From positions 125,039,812-125,103,811 of the forward strand of contig OZ023273.1 in the NCBI GenBank assembly GCA_964007475.1: DNA of 64,000 nucleotides, written 5' to 3'. The notes beneath the pieces are model-generated. The model ran no database searches. It saw only the letters and a list, made by a program, of their open reading frames with translations, and was not told where the DNA came from. The translations under genes and the position numbers were made by a program. Within the stretch, counting starts at the first letter, position 1. Each line of letters starts with the position of its first letter. This stretch comes from Hybos culiciformis. Its lineage: Eukaryota; Arthropoda; Insecta; Diptera; Hybotidae. Below, piece after piece: positions 1-12,400 of this stretch.

Positions 1-670
1 TCGCGCGCCCTAAATTAATTTATTTTTATTTTTTTTTAATTGTTTTTTTTTTGTGTAATAAACGATAAGAAAATGCTATTTTAAAAAAAAAAAAGTGTTT
101 ATTTTTCTTGTACTTGTTGTAAGCAGTTTTTACGCTCCGGAAGATAACGTCAAACAATATGAAAAAAATAAATGTATATTATTTATTTAATATTGTATGC
201 AAAAGAAAAACATACACACATGGAATGGAGCTTAAGTGTATTTATGAATTTGTTTTGTAGGAGTAATTATTATAATAGGGTCATTTTTCAAAAACATGTT
301 GTGAATAAAAAATAAGAAAAAAAAAACTATAAGCATGTATATAAAAATTAATCGCTTAAAATTTTTTTTTTTGAGATTATAAAACCAGTGCGTAAATTTA
401 ATTTGCATAAATTATGAAATTAATTAAACATATTTTGAATATATACCTCTAAAAAAGGCGTAGAAATTACAAATTTTATCTTATTATTTTTTTTAATTAA
501 CTTAATACGTAGTAATATATCCAATTATTGTAAATTTTATTCTTTATCTTAATTAATTCAAATTAATCTGTTGACACTAGTAACTCATCTGAATCGAGCT
601 GAATTTAGAGATACTCGATAAAAATATTCAAATTTAAGCTCTAAGTGTAATTTATATATATGTGGAACAG

Positions 671-740
671 GCTTATGCTATTTCAAAGCTGCGATATCTA
701 TGAAACTGGTATACCGCTTATGTTATTTCAAAGCTGCGAC
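671..740. repeat. 45-bp period direct duplication
   Basis: The string GCTTATG(C/T)TATTTCAAAGC, followed by TGCGA, occurs at 671 and again at 716 with only a base or two different. This makes one and a half tandem copies. The duplicated repeat gives a short open frame here (660-896) its internal sequence echo, so that frame should not be taken as a gene. Confidence 0.75.
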
Positions 741-3700
741 ATTCTATATACGAAAATATTTGATAAATTTCCAAAAAACAAAAAAAAAAAAATTATTATT
801 AAGTTGTCATTATACAACACTGCAGTTGTAACAAGGTTTCCACTATCCAAATATATACAACAAACATGTGCAACATTGTACATCACATGCTCATAAATAT
901 TTTTCAAAAATTTCTTGTTTTACATATTTGATAAATGAATGTACATAAAGTAGCTATGTGTGGCATGTATATATGTATGTATATAATACTCATTAAATTT
1001 TTTTTTAACAAATAGAAAAAAAAAATTTATTGCAAAATGCAGAATGGAATGTATATACTATTTTTTTTTTACTTTGTAATGTTCATGAACATATATTATG
1101 TACAAACATTACATACAATCTATGTTGAAAAGCCAACATTAATATTTGTGAATAAAATATGCCTTCCGTTTTTTTATTTTTTTTGTTTTTATCAAATTTT
1201 AGTGACGAAATCACTTTCTTTTTTAGCAATATAAATTCAAACTGAAAAAAATGAAAAAAAAGAAACCAAAAATATGTCTGACTGACTATATTATGCAAAC
1301 AATCAGAACGCATCAATTTAAATTTATTGTTATAAATTTAAAGATATAATAAAAAAAAAAAAAAACGCACACAAAAAGTTCAAACCAATTCAAGACTTTT
1401 ATTTTTTAAATGTTAAAATAATGTTAATGAGTAAAAAAAAAATTCGTAAGTAACTACTGGAAAATTACGATAATTATAACTGGTATATAAAATTATTTTT
1501 TATAACCCGGTTAATATCTTTAACGCTTTAATGAATGTTAAAGTACCTGTTTAATAAAGCTGTACAATATAATAAATGATTTTATTGCCACTATGTAAAC
1601 AAAAATAAAATAGTTTTTAATATGAATTCCGCCAAAAAGTTAATTTAGTCCCTTCAACCATCATTTTCTGCTTCCATTATTTTAAATTTAGCAAAAATTT
1701 AGTTCATAGTTGTTTTAATACTAATTTAATTAAAAATAAGTACTTTAATACTAATACTCAATTCAATTTTTATTTAATGAAAAAGTATACCTACCTTTAG
1801 AATTAAATTCAAAATTATTAAAAAAAAAAAAGAAAGAAAATTCAATAAGTATGCTAATGTTGAAACCAACCAGGAAGTTAATGAATGTTAATAATTTTGT
1901 CCGCTAAAATAAAAGGAGGAAAAAAAAAATGTTTGTTTTTATAAAACCATCATGTGAAATAACTCAGATTCCGGAACATAAAAATACTCCCCTAAAAAAA
2001 CAAAAAATATGTAATTTTTCTATTCATTGTAATAAAATGCAAAGGGCTTCCTTGTTTCTGCTTTTTTTTTTCGTTTTCATACATACATAATTAGTGAACC
2101 GTTTATTTGACCCTTATGTTTATTTCTGAGATTTTTAAATTATAAGCATTAAAATTAATGTATAAGTATTATAATCCTTTTTTGTCGGTTAGCCGAAATA
2201 CTATTTTTTTTTTTAATGTTTTAATGTTTTATTTTGAGAATGTAAAAGGAATTAAATTTTTCTTTTATTTTTTTGCACTAACGTTTCGTTTATTTGTCAA
2301 ACTTTTTCAAGCGTGTGCATTACAAACTGAAAAATATTAAAGTGAAAAAATTGCCTAAAAAACTAAATTAAGTTTATTATAATATTCAACTAAAATCATT
2401 AAGATTTAAATATATTTTTAGTACAAGACCGCAAGTGGTAATGCTTCAAAAAAAATCTAAATTTTAATAAATAAAAATAAAAGAGATATTTAATTTTCAT
2501 TTTGTAAGTTACATAACATAAATGTTATATTAAAAAAAAAAAACCTTATTGGAAAAATGATTGATTTTCAAAAAGATGTAGTCACTGTAACTATTGCTGA
2601 TAGCATTAGATATACTATATAGAGTTATTAAGATATATTTTGTAAGCTACCTGCTTTATTTTTTTGTTTTGTTTTCAGGCAATTGCAATTCATATTTTAA
2701 GTACACAGTATCTAGAGATGTAATAATAAAAAAAAAAATTGTTTACCATTCATATTAAAATTTTACCTTTAGTTGCATGGTATGTGTCTACCTATATATA
2801 CGTTATGTTGTGTTGTATCAAAGAATATGCATACCTTTGGTTGTATATAACACATATAGAAATAACAGAAATATCACAAAAGTATTTTAAAATTTATAGA
2901 TATTTTAAAAATTTATAAATTGCGTTAATCTTTCATGGGGTATTTTAACATTCTGTTTTTTTTTTTTTTTTAATTTAACACTGTAGACGGCTATAAAAAG
3001 TATGTTAGGTAAGTAGTATATAAATGTAAATATATAAAAATTATTGCGATAAAAATTGAAATAAATTTTATTTGGTTGGTAATAAAAGGTGTGATTATAA
3101 ATATAGTTTGTATCGAATTGGTAGCCTTAGCATTATTGTTCAAGCTTCTAACTTCTTATTACAGTAAGTTTAGTCATCCTCAATTCTCAATATCCATTAA
3201 ATTTGAACGTGTAATATTCTAGATTGGATTTTTTTTTGTACACAGTGAGATAAGAATGCACTATAATACATACTTATATAATTTATATATGCCTTTATTT
3301 TTATTTTTATTTATTTTTGATAAATAAGAGTATGTTAAACTTAAAAGATACTAAGTATATGAAAATTTGTTCTGAAAATAGCTATAAGTATTGTTAAATT
3401 CCTTAGTGATATTGAGACTCTAATTGAGATAACGTTATAAACTACTACTTCAAAATTAAAATTTAGAAATCGTCGACCTAGTCCATTTTAAGAAATTTGA
3501 TAAAAGATTGAAAGAGCGAACCAAATTCAATCACGCCGGCTCCTATCACTATAAATAAATGATTTTCAAATTGCATTAGATTTTTTATTTTTGTCTGGTC
3601 AAATGATAGTGGACAAAAAAATTGTAGAAAAAAAAAATCCACATAAAAACAGTAAAACACTTCATGTAACTAACAATGAATTCTAAATTTTTGGTTCACA

Positions 3701-6091
3701 ATTTTTTATTAATATGCTGCATTCAACATAATGTTTTTGGTTTTTTTTTTTGTTGTTTTTATTGAAAATAAACAAACATAAAGTTGGTAAAAAAAGGACT
3801 AAAAGAGGAGTATAATAATTTATGGGACATAATCGAGGACATAATAAAATGTTTCTAATTTTAGAATCGTGCCATTATTGATTTGAATATAGTATTTAAA
3901 AAACTTTTAATTGAATTTTATTATTTATGTCTACTAATGTAGACAAATATTATGTACAAAATGTATGTATGTAAGTATTTTCATAACATGTACCTTTATT
4001 TTTGTATGTTTGTTTAATATTATAACATATTTCTTATATGTTCTTGTCTGGTTTTTTAGGCGTTTTTTTTTTTTTTTTTTTACATATTTGGGACTTATGT
4101 CGGTGTACATAAATTATGTTTTTGATAAAATAATTTGATAAGAAATATAATAAATTTTTATTTTCATTTACTTATTCGTATATGCTGTCTAAAATAACAA
4201 GCTGAGCAAATTAATAAATTATTTTGCTTTGTCAAGTGGTACATATTTTTTTGTGTTTCGGACTATCAAAATGCTTCTAATAGGTCATATTGTACTTTTA
4301 CCAATAATAATGTTTACATGGCGCTTATCAAAATACAAAAATTTCAACATTTATTAAGATATTGTTAATATTAATATTTTTAAATTTTATATAACTCGAT
4401 TATTGGTATTGTTTTTTAAGAAAGCTAAAATATTTAACTTCTATATAGATTAAGAAAATCTTTAGCTCTATAGATTCTTTTATTTTACACATTATTAGAT
4501 ATTATTGTTTATTTTTGTAATTACCAGAATAGATAATGAAGAAAATTTGCATATTTCAATAATCAGAAAAAAAAAAGAAAATATATTGTGTATACATATT
4601 TAATTAGATTCTGGTAAAACTGCATCGAAATGAAAAATCAAAATCATTCAACACTGCATATCATGCTTGTGATTTTTTTTATTTTGTTTTTGCTTACTTG
4701 TTTGCTTGTGCTTTGCATTTTAATATTTTAATACCGTAATTTGAATTTTAATACAAATTTAACATAATTATGCTTAGCTTATGCATGTTGCATATTACGT
4801 TGAATGCATATAGATAAGGATAAAATTACTAAAATTTGGTTTACTCTACAACACCAAATCGTATTATTATTTGTTAATGAAATTTTCAAAAGGAATAAAT
4901 TTTTTTGTTTTTCGTTTTTTTTTTTGCATTACAAGCAGAATTATTTTCCATTCATTCTACAAATTATGTTCAAACAGTTAACAGACCAATCGTTTTACTG
5001 ATAACAACATAATATGTAAATGTGGAAAATACCTTGAAATGGTGATAACATATTCTTCGAAATCATTGGTCGATTTCATTGCTCTTTTATGACTAAAAAT
5101 TAGTAATACTTCATTTATGAGGTAATGTTAAAATTTTTATGGAAAAATCTTCTTTCATACAACAGCAAAGCTTCATTCTGAACCGACAGTACAGTTTCAT
5201 TGAGATTATTATTTTCGAATTATGAGAATTTCATTTGAACATATTCCCATTATTCCTCTTGCTTAACATGGAAATTATGCTTTTAGAATCCTAAGTTATT
5301 GAAGGGTTGAATGACTACCTATGAATGGATATAAAATTCAACAATTTTCTTTTTCGCTTATTGAATTACTTAATAATAAAATAATATATATATATATGTA
5401 CTTAAGTATGAAAACATGTGTATACTACATAATACACCTTTTCTTAAAAATATTGTACTTGTGTACTAAGTATATACAAATAAATAAATGTAAAAATTTA
5501 ATAATATAAAAATAAAGGTTTATTTTGTTTTTATTTAATTAAGTTTATTTTGAAATAAAATGTATATAAAAATAAATATAAAATGTAATAACATAAAATT
5601 CTTTTCAATTTTACTGCCATTTACGAAATCAAATGAAATGTAAACAGTAATTTAGAAAACAAAATATATACAAAATAAAATATAAAAATTAAATTTGAAA
5701 AGAAGTGTTGTTTTGAAGATAAGTTCTTAGCGTATAGGGTTCTGTTTTCATTTAACCTTTAATTAAAAAAGTTAGTCATATTAAAATTTATTCGGTTGTA
5801 TAAAGCCAAACAACGAAAAAAAAGCTCTTAATTCTAATTACTGTGGTGTGAAAATAAAAATTTAAATAAATCATAAAGAAAATTTAAACGAAATAGTCGT
5901 GCAATTATCAATCATATATCATTTACTACAATTGAGGTTTAAAACATTTTTTAAGTTCCTCTAATCGAAATCCATTACATGAATTTTTGATCTGAATCCA
6001 TTAAAACACTAAAAATTTATATAAAAATTATTAATTTACCTTTGGCTGGTTGTGAGGTAACATCCAAAATCATAGAATGTCATCCTTTTCT

Positions 6092-6211
6092 CGAGGTGAA
6101 TGTAAACGAGATTGTGGAAATTTTAGAACTCAAAGAACTCAAATCGATTCGGCAGTTCATTAGTTGTAAGAAGCATTTTAGTGGAGGACGGCCTGCGGAC
6201 AGACGGGCATT
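6092..6211. repeat. Possible transposon-tail fragment
   Basis: A GC-richer patch contains AATCGATTCGGCAGTTCATT and then GGAC...TGCGGACAGACGGGC. Phrases of this kind ('...gattcggcagtt...', 'ggacggacagacgg') recur near the ends of many arthropod transposable elements. I cannot place it in a family, no coding frame is evident, and no boundaries are visible. Confidence 0.35.
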
Positions 6212-6300
6212 TGAATGAAAAATTATAAATAGTTCTTTTTTTCAATTCTACAAAACGGGTTAAAAAAGAATATTTCATATGGATCACTGTAATATCTTTA

Positions 6301-6356
6301 TTGATTTTTAATTCTTCATTTTATTGATTTTTAATTCTTCATTTTATTGATTTTTA
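6301..6356. repeat. 23-bp tandem repeat, about 2.5 copies
   Basis: TTGATTTTTAATTCTTCATT plus TTA repeats at 6301, 6324 and 6347 without visible mismatch. It is a simple minisatellite. Confidence 0.9.
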
Positions 6357-8172
6357 TATAATTTATACAAATACATAATAGCTTATCATAATTATTGAAC
6401 CATATTAATTCAAGTTTTTTTTTTTTTTCATAAATTGAGTATTTAATTTATATTTTCATAGAATGCAATTTTTTAAAACCCTAAAAGAGCATTATATAAT
6501 TATACATACTTATATGATGTGAAGTAATTTTATATGAACGCACCCTTCTTACAAATATTATAGAACATTTATATGCCTCATTTGACATCAGTTGAGCGAG
6601 AATAGCATTCAATACCGTAATCCAATTCAATGTTCCCATATATTATTAGGTAAATATAATGGTGTTATAAACCTATTCAAAATCTATATTGATATTGATG
6701 TATAGTTAGTAATTATGTTATACTGAGTATAGAAAAATTATTATTTAAGTATTAACTTTGAAGAAAAATTCGTTGGGTAAATTTATTTTTGAGATTTTGA
6801 AAGAAATACAATATTTTTTTAGATTAGATCACATTGTGTGGTTGCAATCCTTAACTTAGCACGCGATAGTATCACGCAATAGAATAAAACGTTTTACATA
6901 ACTTACTAAAATATTTTTTTTAAAAGTTTCAGCTAAGAAAATAATAAGTATTTAGTTTAATTCATTTAAACTTGATCTTTAGATAAATATGACTGGCTCA
7001 TAAACTAAAATTCGTGAAACAAAACATTTTTAACTTTGTACTTAAAATAAATATTTATCTTAAAATTATTTGCTAGCTTCAATCTTCTTTACACTGGTTG
7101 TTGTTTTGCCAAATTTTTCCGAAAAGCCATAAATCGATAGTACAGTAAGTAAGTATAGTAGTACTGTTGACAATTATTATGATATGGTGTTTAGAAGTAC
7201 ATTTTTACACATGTATATAGTTTTCTAAAAATTGTATTACATTATAATTTTCAAGTTAAGTGTAATATTACAAAATTTTACCAAATAAGCTCGTACGAAT
7301 TTTTTTGCTTGTCGGTAGTACCCTTGAAAAAAATGTTAATGACCTCAGGTGCATTTATGCTTTATGTTTTATTTTATTTAATTTACTTCTTTGTATGTGA
7401 AATAATGAAATTTTTTTTCAAAAAAATTTCCATATTTTGATGTTAAATCAGTTAAAAGAAATTTTATGAATAAATAAAAAGAAGATTTAAGGACTTTTTC
7501 ATTATTAGAATTAAGTATTTAACAATGTTTATATGAATTAAAGCACATTTAGTTAATATTGCATAGGTAGTGAGAAAAATTAAAGTTAGTTAAGTACTCA
7601 CTTGTGACAATAAATTAAGGGTGAAAATTAAGTGCAATTGAAAATTATTCTCTCAGCATTTTTTCATACCTCTTATATCGGGGAAGCACATAAGTATAAT
7701 AAGTAATAAGTAAGCTATAGAATTCTAGTTTAATATGCAGATCATATGCTTACTAAGTAGTTTCATGGCGGGCTGGAGCCCCCTATCATATAATAATTAT
7801 AAAGTTTTGTAATTTAAGTTGATTGTTTGATACAACCAAATGCTCTATATATAGTAAGAAGAAATATATTGCTAAATAAATGTACGGAATGCATGCATTG
7901 CTTTTTAGGATGAAAATATTATTTTTTGTTTTATTTTGCCTAATTATAAATTCACTTGTATTTTCATATGCGTACACAGAAAAAAATTTGCTCGTACTAA
8001 TAACTAAATAATTCGTTAAAATCAACGAAAAATTCGTTATTTTGGCTACAACGAACAATTCGTTGAAAAAAGCTCGTAGTTCGTTAAAAAAGTTCGTTAT
8101 ACCCCAAAACCAAAAACCTTTCAAATTCTTCAGCAAAAACACCGCAAATACGAAAGCAAAATTTTACTAGAC

Positions 8173-8421
8173 TAAATTTTTTTTTATTATTTATTTAATT
8201 TTTTATTTATTTCTTTTTTATTTTTTTATTTTTTTTTTAATTTTTTTATTTTTTTTATTTTTTTTTATTTTTTTTATTTTTTTTTTATTTTTTTTTAATT
8301 ATTTTTTTTTTTATTTATTTTATTTATTTTTTTTATTTATTAATTTTTTTTATTTATGTTTCTATTTTTTTTATTTATTTTTTAAATTTTTTTATTTAAT
8401 TTTTTTTTAATAATTTTTTTT
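8173..8421. repeat. A/T-only low-complexity core of element 1
   Basis: About 250 bp of T runs broken by single A or AA (TTTTATTTATTTTT pattern) contain almost no G or C. Relative to the adjacent tRNA-like module it would be read as an A-rich tail. Confidence 0.85.
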
Positions 8422-8494
8422 ATGCCCGCTTGTGGCTTCGAACCACTGTCCTAAACATTGCAATCCATCAACTCTACCACTGAGCTATGAACTA
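8422..8494 (-). repeat. tRNA-derived module (SINE-head-like) inside element 1
   Basis: On the minus strand it has an A-box-like TAGCTCAGTGGTAGAG and a B-box GGTTCGAAGCC (8434-8444), spaced as in a tRNA. There is a good T-arm (GTGG TTCGAAG CCAC) and an anticodon-loop-like ATTGCAA. The acceptor ends do not pair and no 3' CCA-type end is visible, so I do not call a working tRNA. It is most like a tRNA-derived pol III promoter. The downstream side, read in its own orientation, is the A-rich tract. Confidence 0.7.
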
Positions 8495-8744
8495 AATTTA
8501 CGGCAATGTGTAAAATGGAAAATATAAGTTCTGCATGGATTGAAATTTTTGTTTCCCGTATTTAACGATAACGAACTTTTTTAACGAGTACTAAAAATGA
8601 AAAAAATTTTCGTAATAAGAAAATAAACGAAATTTACGTTACAAAAACGTAATTATTCATTATTTTTCGTTATCTTAACGAGAATGTCATTAACGAACTT
8701 TTTTGACGTAATGAGTACGAGCAAATTTTTTTCTGTGTATATGC

Positions 8745-9132
8745 AATTTATTTCCCATTAGAGGCAAATTCCATAATTCAAATTCCCATGATATAATTTT
8801 TTTTTTTGTAAACTCTGTCGTATGGTATGATTTATTTTCATTTTATAAGTTTATGAAAAAATGTGTACTAAATATACTTATTCGTTTGTTTTGGGTCCGT
8901 TTAAGTGACATATAAAGTATGCTTTAATCATAAAACAAGTACAAAAAGTATTATGCTCGAAGAACTTTATTCACGTTCTATTTTTAAAAGAAAATATAAC
9001 TTATTCTAACTTCAAATTTTAATATCTTGATTAGTGGGAAAAATTAAAAACATTATTTTTTTTTTTTAATTTGAAAAAATTAATTGAAAAACAAAGTTTT
9101 TCAATTTAATTTTTTATAAATACTTTGTTCGA
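8745..9132. other. AT-rich noncoding spacer
   Basis: I saw nothing here beyond simple A/T sequence. Confidence 0.5.
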
Positions 9133-9407
9133 ATGGATACGTGTTCCCTGGAAGTAAAGGCCCTACTTCCTCAACTTCAAGGATTTTCACGCCAAACACG
9201 TACCGCTTCAACGTCACACCCATTCTTCGTCAAAATTCCCAGATGTGATAGAACGAGCTTCGGAAGAAGAGTGTAAATGATTATCTACTTACTGTCCCAC
9301 TTTTTAATCCCGTCTAAACTTCATGTCCTCATTACCAAATCCATACTTCTTATAGTATAAAAGGTATCCCATCTAGTGATTTGGTAACTTTAATAAAAAA
9401 AAAAAAA
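9133..9407 (+). mobile_element. 5'-truncated non-LTR retrotransposon end with poly(A) tail
   Basis: This is a markedly GC-richer block than its surroundings. In the frame starting at 9133 it reads on for 47 codons and ends HPFFVKIPRCDRTSFGRRV. That resembles the C-terminus of non-LTR reverse-transcriptase ORFs ('HPF...P..RT..GRRS'), where a 'W..LP' block would normally follow. Here the frame is broken at 9274. The block then runs through a short 3' segment to TTTAATA and a 13-A run at 9395-9407. Retroposed 3' ends look like this. No target duplication was found. The family (jockey, I or CR1 type) is not resolved. Confidence 0.5.
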
Positions 9408-12400
9408 GTTTGGATTAATTTTAAATTTTTACAGGCAGGATATTTGAATATTTTTTTCTATTTCGCCGATACAATATTTGTTTACAATACCTAAGATGCC
9501 AACCAGTGATTTTATATTTGTAAACAATTTCATACTGCTATATAGAATGTATAATAAAAATACAACCGCTCTTTAATATTATCATTGAAATACGCTTTCA
9601 GCTTTCATTCTAGATTCTTGGGATAAAATAAAGTTATTTAAATGTTTAACTAAGTTTTCTTTGCTAGAATTCATACTTTTTTCAATTTTTTGAAAGCGCG
9701 AAAATATTGAAAACGAATTATCATTAAAAAGTTATTTAAAACCAAACAGTATTCAAAACATAATGTTTTTATTTCCATAATTATATGCTTTAGCGTTATT
9801 AAGTGTATGAATATTTTCCACCTTGTACTCCAAAAATAAAAGATTTTCTTATTATTTTTTTTTTTTTTAGTTTTTTTTTGTTTACTTTTCATTTTATTTT
9901 TCTTTTAATTAAAAAAAAATTAAAAAAAAAAAAAATTCTTTAGAAAAAAAAAAGCAGCTGTTAAGTTGCACACGTTGTTGTCTGAAAATTTTCAAAAAAA
10001 ATATGAATTTTATATTATTCTATGTTTTTTAAAGTTTATAAGCCTATAATGAAGCTTTGGGGAAAATCTGATGAACGCATAAGGCACACACAAAACATTA
10101 AAATGAGAAAATATTGCAAAACTTCTTCGCACATATGATAATAATAATAATAATATTTTTTTTTGTATATAAAATAGAAAATAACCCAGAAATTTTTGAC
10201 ATCAATTATTTATGTGAAACACTGTCCTCATGAGGTCGTTGTGTAGAAATGTGTTTCTATATAGAAAAAACGGATGTTGAAATTATTTTCTTTCTGCTAT
10301 AAATTTTCATTTCATGCTTATATACATTTTTTTTTTGTTTTAAAGATCACAAGATTTCTATGATTTTACACTTCTTAATAATGTTATTTTTATTTTTTTT
10401 TTCATAATATTTTGTACCAAGAGTATATTAAAAGCTACTTTACTTGAAATGTAGAATAATATATAGGATTTTAAAGGAATTCACATAATTGAATACGTGA
10501 CAGAAAAATACATGTATTATGTCAGAAGCTTTTAGATATGACATTTCACTATACACTTTATATAAAATTGTTTTATGTTGTAAATTATTATGTTGTAGTT
10601 GTTGTATATACCTAACTGTATATACCTAACTACTTAAGTATGTAGAATAATTTCCTTATGAGATAATTAAGTCCTAAATAATTGTCCTATTTAAATGGTT
10701 TCAAAAATTTTCACATTTTCCATAAAATTGTAAAAGAAGTATACTTAATTTAAGAAAAACTCTGCAATGAATATATTAATTATTCATTCTCTCTAGATTG
10801 GTTTGCCAGAACAGCCTCGTCATAGTTATAACTAATTTATATTGTATACATAATGTTTGTATGTAAATAAGTATATAAAATTATTTTCACCTTCTTCCGT
10901 TTTTAATTAATTTCAATATTTTTATAATTACCGAATAGATTTCATTAAATGTGGTTTTTAGGAAAAAACTTAAGTTTTTTAGATTTGCTTGTTGTAGGAA
11001 TATATCGTACCATACACCTTAGTATAATTGGTATCAAAAGTTTTTAGGGATACTTGATCGAATATTATAAAATTGAATTAAATCACTTCAACTTTTAACC
11101 TAATCTAGAACATCTCTGTCTGTATTGTTTTTTTTTTTCTTTATTTTTTAATATTTATTTAACGAAATTCCTATAAAATAATAAATATTATAGGTATAAA
11201 TCATAATAAAACAAAAATTGTGAGAAATTTTGTATCTACACAATGTAAAAGATATAAATATATATAAGTGAATGTAATAACATAAATATAAGTATATATA
11301 AATGTATATAATGTATACGGATTCGTTTTTAAAATAAAAAAGGGAATGTAATTTTATGGATATTATGCGGAAAATTCATAAACAAAAATAATAATTGTAC
11401 GTTGTACAGAAATTCATTCTTTCATTTGAAGCGAAATGTACATAGTGTTCATAAGCGTATAATGTTTGTGTTGGATAATAATCGAAAGAAACACAGGGAC
11501 AATATTTGATTTTAATTCTGTCATATTGTCTGAATTAAAAATATGTTCTCCACAATTTATTTACTTTCTAAAAAATCCCATTGATTTTATTAATTTTCCA
11601 GAATTTTACATCTTTAAAATACTGCGAAATAAATGATAATGTCCATAATAGTGGACTTTTAATAAATCTGTTCCAGTAAAATCTTTTCCACAATTCTCTC
11701 AATTCAGAGTCTGAATTTTTAGAATTTTTTTTTAGTCAACCCAATTTTATTTAGTCACTACACTTTTAAATGATTTCACTACACTGTAAGTATATACCTA
11801 GTGTAAAAACGAGTGTAAACATTTTTCGGCATAACTTTGTTGAAATTCCTTAACGTTAGGTATACAACTTATGTATGTACATCATTCTATATTTATTTTC
11901 TTGTGAGCCATACTAAACATAAGAAAATAAGAAATTGTAATCTATAAATGCTCTAAAAATTATTATGTATTCTTTTTATTTTTATTATTGATATTGAATA
12001 TAAATTTTTTATTTTTCAAAATTAGCATAATATTTTCCCTTAGAAAATGGATTAATAAAATATGAAATATATTTTTCTCCCACAAAAAGATTACATTTCT
12101 TAGTTTTTTCTTTAAGAGAATTTTTCATTGTTTATAGAAATTATTTATACTTACGACTGAAAAATGTCATTGAACGTTCTTTTAAATTTATGATTAAATT
12201 TGTTCTATTTTTATTGTTAAAGTTATTCAGGTTGGTCTCAGTTGATCTAGATTTATGCTATATATAACAAAAATAATAATAATATAACAATCTATAAATT
12301 GTTAGAAAAATTTTACTGCCTCTACACTCTATAAATATTTTGTATTTCAATATGGTTAACATAATATAGTTTTGCGTTAAAATAAACAACACAAACTCTT

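Larger units (their letters stand above)
1..7965. other. AT-rich noncoding DNA, no gene seen
   Basis: The sequence is mostly A/T homopolymers and TATG-type simple sequence. Open frames here are short, rich in Phe, Ile, Lys and Tyr, and look like chance products of composition. Items worth marking are the 45-bp duplication near 671, the 23-bp tandem repeat at 6301, and a GC-richer patch at 6092-6211 of transposon-tail type. I found no splice-compatible coding exon. Confidence 0.6.
7974..8738. mobile_element. Nonautonomous TIR element 1, with tRNA-like module and A/T-only core
   Basis: The ends form perfect 25-bp terminal inverted repeats: 7974-7998, beginning ACACAGAAAAAAATTTGCTC, and the reverse complement at 8714-8738. 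ATATGC flanks the element on both sides (7966-7971 and 8739-8744) and may be a target duplication, although two extra bases (GT) separate the left copy. Both arms are full of TTCGTTA / TAACGAA subterminal repeats. The middle holds about 250 bp of almost pure T and A (8173-8421) followed by a tRNA-like sequence. No transposase frame is present. The open frame that runs over the left arm (minus strand, 7786-8142) is incidental. The superfamily is uncertain. Confidence 0.8.

Noticed and set aside
7786..8142. 118-codon minus-strand open frame
   Set aside because: It crosses the terminal repeat boundary of element 1 and has no protein-like motif; the length is due to low stop density in the TTCGTTA repeats.
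8422..8494. Functional tRNA-Ala/Cys-like gene
   Set aside because: The A and B boxes and T-arm are good, but the acceptor arms do not pair and the anticodon stem is poor; a tRNA-derived repeat is the better reading.
10139..10156. ATA microsatellite as a CRISPR-like or regulatory repeat
   Set aside because: It is an ordinary trinucleotide run, one of several in the window; there are no spacers.
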